Source of the DNA: Planctomycetales bacterium | GTDB taxonomy: Bacteria > Planctomycetota > Planctomycetia > Planctomycetales > Planctomycetaceae | Direction of reading: 5' to 3' | Assembly (NCBI GenBank): GCA_020050375.1 | Contig: JAGVKR010000518.1 | Location: forward strand, 1 to 7,461 | DNA length: 7,461 nucleotides | The notes under the pieces: model-generated | The model's database searches: none | The model's input: the letters and a program-made list of their open reading frames with translations, nothing else | Told to the model about the DNA's origin: nothing | Made by a program: the position numbers and the translations under genes | In this document: piece after piece, positions 1-5,442 of the stretch | Numbering within the stretch: position 1 is the first letter of the stretch | Layout: each line of letters begins with the position of its first letter

Positions 1-1
1 C

Positions 2-124
2 GAGCGAGTCATCGAAGAGCAGGTCAGTGCCGAGTTCAACGACGGGATTTTGAAGGTGCATTTGCCCAAGGCCCCCGAAGGAAAGGCCCGTCAGATTCAA
101 ATCGTGCAAAGCAACGGCCAATAG
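2..124 (+). CDS. Hsp20 small heat-shock protein, C-terminal end only
   Basis: The window opens inside this gene, and only the last 40 codons before a TAG stop are present. The readable protein runs ERVIEEQVSAEF, then NDGILKVHLPK, then RQIQIVQSNGQ. This is the end of an alpha-crystallin domain: the A-x-x-x-x-G-I-L-x-V-x-L-P-K block of the last beta strands, followed by a C-terminal I-x-I motif (IQI). In Hsp20 proteins this motif docks into the groove of a neighbouring dimer and holds the oligomer together. The family consists of ATP-independent cytoplasmic holdases that keep unfolding proteins soluble. The next Hsp20 gene starts 18 bp after the stop, so the two are probably co-transcribed. The N-terminus, start codon and promoter lie outside the window. 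Confidence 0.88.
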   Translation, partial: ERVIEEQVSAEFNDGILKVHLPKAPEGKARQIQIVQSNGQ

Positions 125-142
125 CCGCCGAAAAGGAAGCGT

Positions 143-565
143 ATGTCACAGGTTCCGGTCAACAATTCGCAGGAGCTCAGCGCCCCCCCGCCGCCGCCTG
201 ATGTGCCGGTCGCCCCCGAACCACCGGTCGAGCGGGTTCTGTTCACCCCCCCGATCGACATCTACGATTCGACCGACGGCTTGGTCCTGATTGCCGACCT
301 GCCGGGTGTCACGGTGAATACGCTCGAAATGCAGGTGCAGGACAACCGGCTCACGCTGCTGGGGCGTGTGCCGCCGACGGTTCCCCCTGAGGCGCGGCTG
401 ATCCACAAGGAATATGAGGAGGGGGACTTCCTGCGTTCGTTCATTCTCAGCGATGAAGTCGATCACGAACGGATCAACGCGCGGCTGAACAACGGAGTGC
501 TCGAGGTTCTGTTGCCGAAAGCGGCCAAGGGGCCGCCCCGCCGGATTGAAGTCAAAAGCGATTGA
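143..565 (+). CDS. Hsp20/alpha-crystallin small heat-shock protein
   Basis: A 140-residue small heat-shock protein, a typical length for bacterial class members. Residues 1-35 are proline-rich and probably disordered (a run of prolines at about 15-19). The alpha-crystallin domain spans about 36-126: PIDIYDSTDGLVLIADLPGV, the diagnostic ADLPGV at 51-56, then EEGDFLRSFIL (92-102) and ARLNNGVLEVLLPK (113-126). The tail carries an I-x-V motif (IEV, 135-137). It should form oligomers that hold heat-damaged proteins in the cytoplasm for refolding by DnaK/ClpB. The ATG is preceded by AAGGAAG at 133-139, one of the few recognisable ribosome binding sites in the window, which supports this start. It is the middle gene of three tandem hsp20 genes, with gaps of 18 and 6 bp, so one operon is likely. 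No CIRCE operator is visible, but the operon start is outside the window. Confidence 0.93.
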   Translation: MSQVPVNNSQELSAPPPPPDVPVAPEPPVERVLFTPPIDIYDSTDGLVLIADLPGVTVNTLEMQVQDNRLTLLGRVPPTVPPEARLIHKEYEEGDFLRSFILSDEVDHERINARLNNGVLEVLLPKAAKGPPRRIEVKSD

Positions 566-571
566 AATCCA

Positions 572-1054
572 ATGTCCACAAATGCTGATTCCGCAAACCA
601 CAACATGCCCGAAACCCCGGTCGACAAACTCCGCGAGGTGGTCGCCGGCCTGATCGACGTCGTCGCGACACAGGGGGGCAAAGCGATCGACACGCTGGGC
701 CTTCGGACGGGAACCCGCTCGGCGATTCCGAGCGTCGACGTTATCGAGACGAATGATGACGTGCTGGTGCATGTCGACTTGCCGGGCGTCGACCCCAAGC
801 AGGTTGAGATCCTGCTGACGGGAAACATGCTGACTGTCAAAGGGCAACAGCCTGCCGTCGAGATGGCGGCGGGGCAGACGGTCCATCGTCACGAGCGGAC
901 GGCAGGCGTGTTCTGCCGGTCGATTCCCCTGCCTGTTGCGGTGAATGCCGAGCAGGTCTCGGCGGAATCGCTGCATGGCGTGCTCACGATCCGCGTGGGG
1001 AAGGCCGAGCGCCTGAAAGCGCGGCAGATTCCGGTCGAGGTCCGGTCGGTCTGA
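572..1054 (+). CDS. Hsp20/alpha-crystallin small heat-shock protein
   Basis: A 160-residue paralogue of the preceding gene, starting 6 bp after its stop, which implies co-transcription and possibly translational coupling, since no clear Shine-Dalgarno sequence precedes the ATG. The N-terminal extension of about 50 residues contains a predicted amphipathic stretch (VDKLREVVAGLIDVV, 17-31) rather than the proline-rich arm of its neighbour. The alpha-crystallin domain follows: PSVDVIETNDDVLVHVDLPGV (DLPGV at 69-73), GVFCRSIPLP (112-121), AESLHGVLTIRV (131-142) and an I-x-V tail motif (IPV, 153-155). The domain is clear but diverged from the other two copies (the usual terminal LPK is replaced by VGK at 142-144). 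Tandem sHSP paralogues with different N-terminal arms often differ in client choice or form hetero-oligomers. That role is inference here. Confidence 0.92.
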   Translation: MSTNADSANHNMPETPVDKLREVVAGLIDVVATQGGKAIDTLGLRTGTRSAIPSVDVIETNDDVLVHVDLPGVDPKQVEILLTGNMLTVKGQQPAVEMAAGQTVHRHERTAGVFCRSIPLPVAVNAEQVSAESLHGVLTIRVGKAERLKARQIPVEVRSV

Positions 1055-1107
1055 TCGATCCGTGAATTCGCCCGATCGGCTCCCTCGACCAGTCGATGCG
1101 ACGCGCC

Positions 1108-1113
1108 TAAGAT
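1108..1113 (+). promoter_or_regulatory. Candidate -10 box for a leaderless ABC transcript
   Basis: TAAGAT matches the sigma-70 -10 consensus at 4 of 6 positions and ends 6 nt before the ATG of the ABC ATPase gene. Transcription would then start at or next to the A of the start codon, giving a leaderless mRNA, which fits the absence of a Shine-Dalgarno sequence there. A weak -35 candidate, TCGACC (1085-1090, 4 of 6), sits 17 bp upstream. The motif is short and could be chance. The gene could equally be read from the hsp20 operon 65 bp upstream. Confidence 0.25.
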
Positions 1114-1119
1114 AGCGCC

Positions 1120-2130
1120 ATGATCGCCGTCGATGTGCGCCAGCTTCGCAAAACGTACCGCGTATTCCGCAAGCGCGAGGGGCTTTGGGCCTCGATCAAA
1201 GGGCTGTTTCGGCGGGAATACCAGGCGGTGCACGCCGTCGCGGGGGTCAGCTTTCAGATCGAGCAGGGAGAGATGGTGGCGTTTCTCGGTCCGAATGGGG
1301 CCGGGAAGACGACGACGCTCAAGCTGCTTTCGGGTTTGATCTACCCGACCTCGGGCGAAGCGACGGTGCTGGGATATGTGCCGTGGAAACGCGATATCGC
1401 GTACCGTCGCCGGTTCGCGCTGGTGATGGGTCAGAAGAACCAGCTCTGGTGGGATCTGCCGGCTCAGGAATCGTTCCGCCTGCACAAAGAAATCTACCGC
1501 ATCGAGCCGGCCGACTTCGATCGGCGGCTCGACGAGCTGACCGGGTTGCTCGAAGTCCGCAAGCTGGTCGGCCAACCCGTGCGCGAACTGTCACTCGGCG
1601 AACGGATGCGGATGGAGTTGATCGCGGCCCTTCTGCATCGGCCTGACGTGTTGCTCCTCGACGAGCCGACGATCGGGCTCGACGTTGTCTCGCAGCGCAA
1701 GGTGCAAGACTTCCTCAAGTTTTATCAGGCCGAGCAGCGACTCACGGTGCTACTCACGAGCCACTATATGAAGGATGTGCAGGCTCTCTGCCAGCGGGCG
1801 ATTATCATCAACGAGGGGGAAATCAAGCACGACGGCTCGCTGGCGCAGGTCGTCGATCGCTTCAGCAAGTTCAAGGTGATCGAGTTGCAGTTTTCCGGAG
1901 AAACGCGGCCCGCGGGGCTGGAACGGTTCGGCGAAGTGTTCGACGACAACTTTCCTCGCGCCAAGCTGCGCGTTCCGCGCAATCAGGTTCCCGAAATCCT
2001 CTCAGCGCTGCTGACGGCGTACTCACTCGAAGACGTGGGAGTCCACGATCGACCGATCGAGGAGGCGATTGCCGAGATGTTCACGTCGACGAGAACGATC
2101 TCGTCAGAGACGGTGACGGTGGCGACGTGA
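1120..2130 (+). CDS. ABC-2 type transporter ATP-binding protein (COG4586-like)
   Basis: A 336-residue ATPase subunit of an ABC exporter. All nucleotide-binding motifs are visible: Walker A GPNGAGKT (57-64), Q-loop in MGQKNQLW (103-110), signature LSLGE (157-161, a variant of LSGGQ common in this branch), Walker B VLLLDE (177-182), D-loop GLD (186-188) and H-loop histidine 215 in TSHYMKD. An insert near the start ([18 protein letters not shown], 17-34), before the VAGVSF strand, and a C-terminal domain of about 90 residues after 245 match the COG4586 group, which resembles drug-efflux ATPases of the DrrA/NatA type. The protein should dimerise on the cytoplasmic face and drive the permease encoded 56 bp downstream. 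The substrate is unknown; relatives are annotated only as uncharacterised or multidrug exporters. No ribosome binding site precedes the ATG. Confidence 0.93.
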   Translation: MIAVDVRQLRKTYRVFRKREGLWASIKGLFRREYQAVHAVAGVSFQIEQGEMVAFLGPNGAGKTTTLKLLSGLIYPTSGEATVLGYVPWKRDIAYRRRFALVMGQKNQLWWDLPAQESFRLHKEIYRIEPADFDRRLDELTGLLEVRKLVGQPVRELSLGERMRMELIAALLHRPDVLLLDEPTIGLDVVSQRKVQDFLKFYQAEQRLTVLLTSHYMKDVQALCQRAIIINEGEIKHDGSLAQVVDRFSKFKVIELQFSGETRPAGLERFGEVFDDNFPRAKLRVPRNQVPEILSALLTAYSLEDVGVHDRPIEEAIAEMFTSTRTISSETVTVAT

Positions 2131-2186
2131 GGGGCTCGTCTGCGCCTCGTCGCTAAACGGCTTTGTGCATGTTTGTGATCTGAGAA

Positions 2187-3032
2187 ATGCTCGCGACATT
2201 GAGCGCCAACTGGTTCATTCTGAAGACGTGCGTCAGTGAACGACTGACGTATCGGGCCGACTTTGCATTTGCCACGCTGGTCCGATTTCTGCCGATCGTC
2301 ACGCAGGTGTTTCTGTGGGGGGCCGTCTACGCCGGTGACACGTCGCGCAGTCTGAACGGATACACGTACCGCAACATGGTGGCTTATGCGCTGCTGGTGA
2401 TGGTTGGCCGGGCATTTTCGAGCATGCCCGGGCTGGCCGCTGGGATGGCGCGCGACGTGCGCGACGGCACGATCAAAAAATACCTCACGCAGCCGGTCGA
2501 TATGCTGGCGTACCTGTTCTGGGCGCGCGTCGCGCACAAGCTCGTCTATTACGTTGTGGCCACCGGTCCGTTCGTGCTTGTCTTCTACCTGTGTCGGGGG
2601 TTCTTTGACCAGGCTCCCGACGTGGCTACGATCGGTGCCTTTGTGTACGCGCTGCTTCTCGCCTTTTTGATCGGTTTTCTGACGGAATCGTTGATTGGGA
2701 TGATCTCGTTCTGGTTTCTGGAGATCAGCTCGCTTGTCTTCATTTTCATGATGCTCAACTATTTCCTGTCGGGGCACATGGTGCCGCTCGACTGGCTGCT
2801 CGGTTTGTTCAGCGGGAACGAGCGACTGCAGGAGCTCGTCCGCCAGGGAATGGCGCTTCTGCCGTTTCAATATATGGCGTACTTCCCCGCGGCGATCATG
2901 CTCGGCAAGTTGCAGGGGAGCGATCTCGCGAGGCATCTTGTGGTGGGAAGTGCCTGGGTGCTGCTGCTGCTGGCCGCCAACCGCATCGCCTTCGCGCGCG
3001 GACTCCGCCGCTACAGCGCCTTCGGTGGATAA
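2187..3032 (+). CDS. ABC-2 family permease (DUF990/COG4587-like)
   Basis: A 281-residue membrane protein with about six hydrophobic segments, roughly at 27-48, 62-80, 118-137, 147-170, 175-197 and 250-270. The family's landmarks are present: a cytoplasmic motif after the second segment, [17 protein letters not shown] (93-109), and a conserved periplasmic-side region [12 protein letters not shown] (193-204) followed by [17 protein letters not shown] (224-240). These are typical of the ABC-2 permeases that pair with COG4586 ATPases. It should form the membrane channel of the exporter whose ATPase lies directly upstream on the same strand. Relatives usually come as two different permease genes in tandem, yet only one is here, because the next gene is a convergent phosphatase. 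Either this one homodimerises or the partner is encoded elsewhere. No Shine-Dalgarno sequence is visible. An upstream ATG at 2169 is in another frame and closes within five codons. Confidence 0.9.
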   Translation: MLATLSANWFILKTCVSERLTYRADFAFATLVRFLPIVTQVFLWGAVYAGDTSRSLNGYTYRNMVAYALLVMVGRAFSSMPGLAAGMARDVRDGTIKKYLTQPVDMLAYLFWARVAHKLVYYVVATGPFVLVFYLCRGFFDQAPDVATIGAFVYALLLAFLIGFLTESLIGMISFWFLEISSLVFIFMMLNYFLSGHMVPLDWLLGLFSGNERLQELVRQGMALLPFQYMAYFPAAIMLGKLQGSDLARHLVVGSAWVLLLLAANRIAFARGLRRYSAFGG

Positions 3033-3053
3033 GGCTGGAGATCGCCGCTCCCT

Positions 3054-3081
3054 CAAGCCTCAGGTCCCAAGCCTCAAGTCT
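3054..3081. repeat. Degenerate heptamer tandem repeat between convergent genes
   Basis: Four consecutive 7-bp units read CAAGCCT, CAGGTCC, CAAGCCT and CAAGTCT, and a weak fifth (CGCGTCA, 3082-3088) runs into the stop codon of the - strand phosphatase. Units 1 and 3 are identical, unit 4 differs at one position and unit 2 at three. The block fills about half of the 53-bp gap between the convergent stop codons. A second block with the same period lies at 5377-5404. Confidence 0.6.
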
Positions 3082-3085
3082 CGCG

Positions 3086-3709
3086 TCAACACGTCACGCC
3101 TCGGTCGCGCAACTGGACGCGGAGCGAGTCGACACTCGTGTAGACTTCGGCCTGCAGGCCGTGAAGGCGGCCGGCGGTGACGTATTCGGCGATGTCGTCG
3201 GTGTAGAAACAGTTTCCGGCCGGGCAGCCGGCCGCGGCGAGCGCGGCTTCGAAGATCTCCCGATCGGGCTTCATCGCTCCGACCTCGTACGACACGACGT
3301 AGGCATCGAAAGCAGACAGGACGTCGAAGCGTTCGCGGACGAAGCGAAAATGCGGCAGGCTGGTGTTCGACAGCAGCACCAGCCGGCGTTCCTGCGATTT
3401 CAGCGCCTCGATCACCGGTTCGATCGCCGTGTTCCGCTCGAAGATATCCGAAGCGGCATGGACGAGCGCGTCGAAATCCAACGTCCGCTGCGCCTGCTGT
3501 TCGAGTTGGGCATGCAGGCTTTGCTCGGTGATGCGTCCTTTCTCAAATTCTCCCTGGACGCCCGAGTCGAACAGCAGACGGCGCACATCGGCGGGGGTCA
3601 ATCCGCAGATCTCGGCCATTTGCCGGCACATTCGCTCGTGCGAAAAGTGGATCAGCACGTTCCCCATGTCGAATAAGAATGTTTCGATCATTCGTTCGAT
3701 AACTTTCAT
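3086..3709 (-). CDS. HAD-superfamily phosphatase (YihX-like)
   Basis: A 207-residue haloacid dehalogenase-like hydrolase of subfamily IA. The four catalytic motifs are visible: motif I FDMGNV, with nucleophile Asp14 and Gly16 in place of the usual second Asp; motif II LLSNTS (Ser114); motif III MKPD (Lys147); and motif IV FYTDD (Asp171, Asp172). The D-x-G-N-V, L-S-N-T and K-P motifs, the helical cap after motif I, and the length all resemble Escherichia coli YihX, an alpha-D-glucose-1-phosphatase of about 199 residues. A cytoplasmic sugar-phosphate phosphatase is therefore the best guess, though HAD specificity cannot be read from motifs alone. Met7 (ATG at 3689-3691) gives MIETFLFDMGNV, closer to usual family N-termini, and is an equally good start. 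Neither start has a Shine-Dalgarno sequence. The gene is divergent from the ACT gene and convergent with the ABC permease. Confidence 0.9.
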   Translation of the reverse strand: MKVIERMIETFLFDMGNVLIHFSHERMCRQMAEICGLTPADVRRLLFDSGVQGEFEKGRITEQSLHAQLEQQAQRTLDFDALVHAASDIFERNTAIEPVIEALKSQERRLVLLSNTSLPHFRFVRERFDVLSAFDAYVVSYEVGAMKPDREIFEAALAAAGCPAGNCFYTDDIAEYVTAGRLHGLQAEVYTSVDSLRVQLRDRGVTC

Positions 3710-3737
3710 TGACGCAATCGGGAGGGTCTCTTAAATT
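3709..3737 (+). promoter_or_regulatory. Candidate sigma-70 promoter for the ACT gene
   Basis: TTGACG (3709-3714, 5 of 6 to the -35 consensus) and TAAATT (3732-3737, 4 of 6 to the -10 consensus) are separated by exactly 17 bp on the + strand, in one of the few AT-rich patches of the window. Transcription would start near 3744, leaving a leader of about 75 nt before the GTG at 3819. The -35 box touches the phosphatase start codon on the opposite strand, so the two genes share this short control region. Confidence 0.45.
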
Positions 3738-3753
3738 GTCTTAGCATAAAGAC
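3738..3753. promoter_or_regulatory. Inverted repeat at the predicted transcription start (possible operator)
   Basis: GTCTT and AAGAC form perfect 5-bp arms around the 6-bp spacer AGCATA. The element starts one base after the candidate -10 box and covers the expected transcription start of the ACT gene, where a repressor would be well placed. Arms this short can arise by chance, and no regulator gene lies next to it. Confidence 0.25.
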
Positions 3754-3806
3754 TTGTTTCGTCACAGGGCTGCCCGATCAGCGTTGCGGGCCAGGGAACG
3801 GCGTTC

Positions 3807-3814
3807 GAGGAGGT
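3807..3814 (+). promoter_or_regulatory. Strong ribosome binding site fixing a GTG start
   Basis: GAGGAGGT is a near-perfect complement of the 16S rRNA 3' end, with five bases between its last G pair and the GTG at 3819. It decides the start of the ACT protein. It stands out because most other genes here have no recognisable site. An out-of-frame ATG at 3817 overlaps the GTG (ATGTG). Confidence 0.7.
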
Positions 3815-3818
3815 CGAT

Positions 3819-4349
3819 GTGGCTGGTAAGAAAAAGGGAAGTGGCGCTCAGGGAACAGGGAGCGGTCAGGCGACCGAAACCGAGACGGCGCGCTCGCGAG
3901 CATGGCCCGGGTTGCGGCAATTTGCCGTGTTCGTCGAGAATCGTGTGGGACGTCTGCATGATCTCTTGCGGCTGTTCGAAAGTCATTCGATTCGAGTCGT
4001 CGCGCTCAGCATCGCCAACTCGGTCGACTGCGCCTTCGTGCGGATCATGGTCAATGACGCCGATCGGGGTCGCGAGATCCTCCAGTTGTCGAAATTCGCG
4101 TTCGCCGAGATCGATTTGATCGGGGTCGAACTTCCCGATGGTCCGCAGCCGTTCGTCCAGATCTGCCTCGCGCTGCTCCAGGCAGAGCTCAACGTGCAGT
4201 ACACGTATCCGCTGCTCTACAACCGCGGCGGGCGCGGGGCGATTGCGCTGTACGTTGAAGACGTCGATCTGGCCCTGAAGACGCTCGAAGAAAAAGGGTT
4301 GCATATCGTCACCGAGAGCGACCTCCTGCTCGACGACGAGATGTTTTGA
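3819..4349 (+). CDS. Tandem ACT-domain protein
   Basis: A 176-residue protein read from a GTG codon with a strong ribosome binding site. After a lysine/glycine-rich, probably disordered leader (1-30) come two ACT-like modules. The first, about 33-105, runs RQFAVFVENRVGRLHDLLRLFESHSIRVVALSIAN and onward, with the G-R-L-x-x-L-x-x-x-F core of ACT domains. The second, about 111-170, includes QPFVQICLALLQAELNVQYTYPLL, then GAIALYVEDVDLALKTLEEKG. ACT domains are beta-alpha-beta-beta-alpha-beta folds that usually bind amino acids and regulate enzymes, and a stand-alone pair without a catalytic domain resembles the COG4747-type proteins. It is likely a small cytoplasmic sensor or regulatory partner; its ligand and target are not shown by the sequence. 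It lies 60 bp upstream of the SMP-30 gene on the same strand, so co-transcription is possible. Confidence 0.85.
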   Translation: MAGKKKGSGAQGTGSGQATETETARSRAWPGLRQFAVFVENRVGRLHDLLRLFESHSIRVVALSIANSVDCAFVRIMVNDADRGREILQLSKFAFAEIDLIGVELPDGPQPFVQICLALLQAELNVQYTYPLLYNRGGRGAIALYVEDVDLALKTLEEKGLHIVTESDLLLDDEMF

Positions 4350-4409
4350 ATTGCGTCCTCCGGATCGGCGAACCTTCTTTCACGCTCCATTGGAGCTCGC
4401 GCTCAAACA

Positions 4410-5360
4410 ATGCCCAACCTGCATGCGACCCCTCTGCCGGCGCGGTTCATCGCGGCCGAGGCCCGTGTCGCGCCGGCGACGGCCGTGGCGTTTCTGGAAG
4501 GTCCGGCCGCCGATGCCGAGGGACGGGTTTATTTCTCGGATATCTGGAACAATCGCATCCTGCTGTTCGAACCCGGAACCGGCAAGACCACGGTCTGGCG
4601 GCCCGACAGCGGTCGGTCGAACGGACTGTTGTTCGACCGTGAGGGTCGGTTGCTCACCTGCGAGGGGAACGAATTCGGGCCGGGGGGACGCCGCCGCGTG
4701 ACCCGCACCGATCTCGCGACCGGCGCGGTGGAAGTCCTCACCAACCGGTTCGAGGGGGTTCAGTACAATTCGCCCAACGACATTGCGGCGCGCACGAACG
4801 GTCAGATCTTTTTCACCGATCCCTGCTACGACGATCGCTCGACGATGCAGATGTCGCACGAGTCGGTCTATCGCATCGATCCCGACGGCCGCGTCACAAG
4901 GGTCGTTTCGCAGCCCGACATTCAACGTCCGAACGGCATCGCCCTCAGCCCCGACGAGCGGACGCTGTACGTGGTCGACAGTTGCCCCGTCATCGGGGGG
5001 AACCGCAGGATCTGGGGCTTCGATTTGTCGCCGGCGGGGATCGTCAGTCGACAGCGTCTCGTGTTTGATTTCGCTCCCGGCCGTGGCGGCGATGGAATGG
5101 CGGTCGACAGCCAGGGGAACCTGTACATCGCCGCCGGGATCTATCGACCCCGCGGCCCGCACGAGACCGACGAAGTGCCGCCGGGCATCTACATCGTCCG
5201 GCCGACCGGCGAGCTCGTCGGCCGGATCCCTATCCCCGAGGACGTGCTCACCAACATCACCTTCGGCGGGGACGACTTGCGGTCGCTGTACATCACCGCC
5301 GGGAGAACGCTGTTCACGATTCGGGTGGAGGTGCCCGGCTGGGTCGTCCATCGCAAATGA
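4410..5360 (+). CDS. SMP-30/gluconolactonase-like beta-propeller hydrolase
   Basis: A 316-residue protein of the SMP-30/gluconolactonase/LRE family, a six-bladed beta-propeller of usual length (about 290-320) that binds one divalent metal in the central channel and typically opens sugar lactones. Expected ligand positions are in place: Glu30 in FLEGP, Asn123 in NSPND (120-124), Asn175 in RPNGIALSPD (173-182) and Asp228 in GGDGMAVD (226-233). These correspond by motif to the Glu, two Asn and Asp of human SMP-30. Blade repeats of the type DxxGRVYFSD, DREGRLLTCEGN and DSQGNLYIAAG recur along the chain. No signal peptide is evident, so a cytoplasmic lactonase or gluconolactonase is the best guess; the exact substrate is uncertain. 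No Shine-Dalgarno sequence precedes the ATG. The last codons (VVHRK and stop) are echoed 72 bp downstream. Confidence 0.88.
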   Translation: MPNLHATPLPARFIAAEARVAPATAVAFLEGPAADAEGRVYFSDIWNNRILLFEPGTGKTTVWRPDSGRSNGLLFDREGRLLTCEGNEFGPGGRRRVTRTDLATGAVEVLTNRFEGVQYNSPNDIAARTNGQIFFTDPCYDDRSTMQMSHESVYRIDPDGRVTRVVSQPDIQRPNGIALSPDERTLYVVDSCPVIGGNRRIWGFDLSPAGIVSRQRLVFDFAPGRGGDGMAVDSQGNLYIAAGIYRPRGPHETDEVPPGIYIVRPTGELVGRIPIPEDVLTNITFGGDDLRSLYITAGRTLFTIRVEVPGWVVHRK

Positions 5361-5437
5361 TCGACACCTGAACCCAGCTTTCGGCTCTCGGCTTTCCGCT
5401 TTTCCAAGAGGTTGGTTGTTCATCGCAAATGATCAAC
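5342..5437 (+). repeat. Imperfect 24-bp direct repeat, two copies 72 bp apart
   Basis: Copy 1 (5342-5365) covers the last codons and stop of the SMP-30 gene, and copy 2 (5414-5437) lies just before the tRNA-Sec gene. The 14-bp core CATCGCAAATGATC (5349-5362 and 5421-5434) is exact. The whole 24 bp differs at three positions, all transitions. Two of these (5345/5417 and 5348/5420) are silent third positions of Val codons if copy 2 is read in the gene's frame, giving VVHRK-stop again. Both copies can also form a short stem (GTCG/CGAC in copy 1, GTTG/CAAC in copy 2), where the change in one arm matches the change in the other. Confidence 0.75.
5377..5404. repeat. Degenerate heptamer tandem repeat
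   Basis: Four consecutive 7-bp units read GCTTTCG, GCTCTCG, GCTTTCC and GCTTTTC. Units 2 and 3 differ from unit 1 at one position each. The block lies between the two copies of the 24-bp direct repeat. Its (GGCTTTC)n register resembles the complementary strand of the block at 3054-3081, which reads (GGCTTGA)n; the GGCTT core is shared. Confidence 0.6.
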
Positions 5438-5441
5438 CTCT
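5407..5441. other. 8-bp hairpin immediately upstream of tRNA-Sec
   Basis: AGAGGTTG (5407-5414) and CAACCTCT (5434-5441) are perfectly complementary around a 19-nt loop that contains most of the second direct-repeat copy. The stem ends two bases before the first G of the tRNA. It has no following T-run, so it is not a standard terminator. It could mark the leader of the precursor tRNA or belong to the repeat unit. Confidence 0.45.
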
Positions 5442-5442
5442 C

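Noticed and set aside
146..976. 276-codon open frame on the - strand antisense to two hsp20 genes
   Set aside because: It runs across two clear + strand genes, is full of Arg/His/Asp as expected from the complement of GC-biased codons, and shows no domain.
889..1575. 228-codon - strand frame overlapping the third hsp20 and the ABC ATPase
   Set aside because: It is antisense to two well-supported genes and has no recognisable motif.
1983..3056. 357-codon - strand frame opposite the ABC permease
   Set aside because: The product is a highly charged, domain-free sequence. The + strand frame has membrane segments and family motifs, so the - strand frame is a shadow.
3161..3676. 171-codon + strand frame opposite the HAD phosphatase
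   Set aside because: All four HAD motifs are on the - strand; the + strand product has no family features.
3054..5404. Heptamer repeats as a CRISPR array
   Set aside because: Units are 7 bp with no spacers, and no cas gene is present.
4380..5423. 347-codon - strand frame opposite the SMP-30 gene
   Set aside because: The + strand protein has propeller repeats and metal ligands; the - strand product is a charged shadow.
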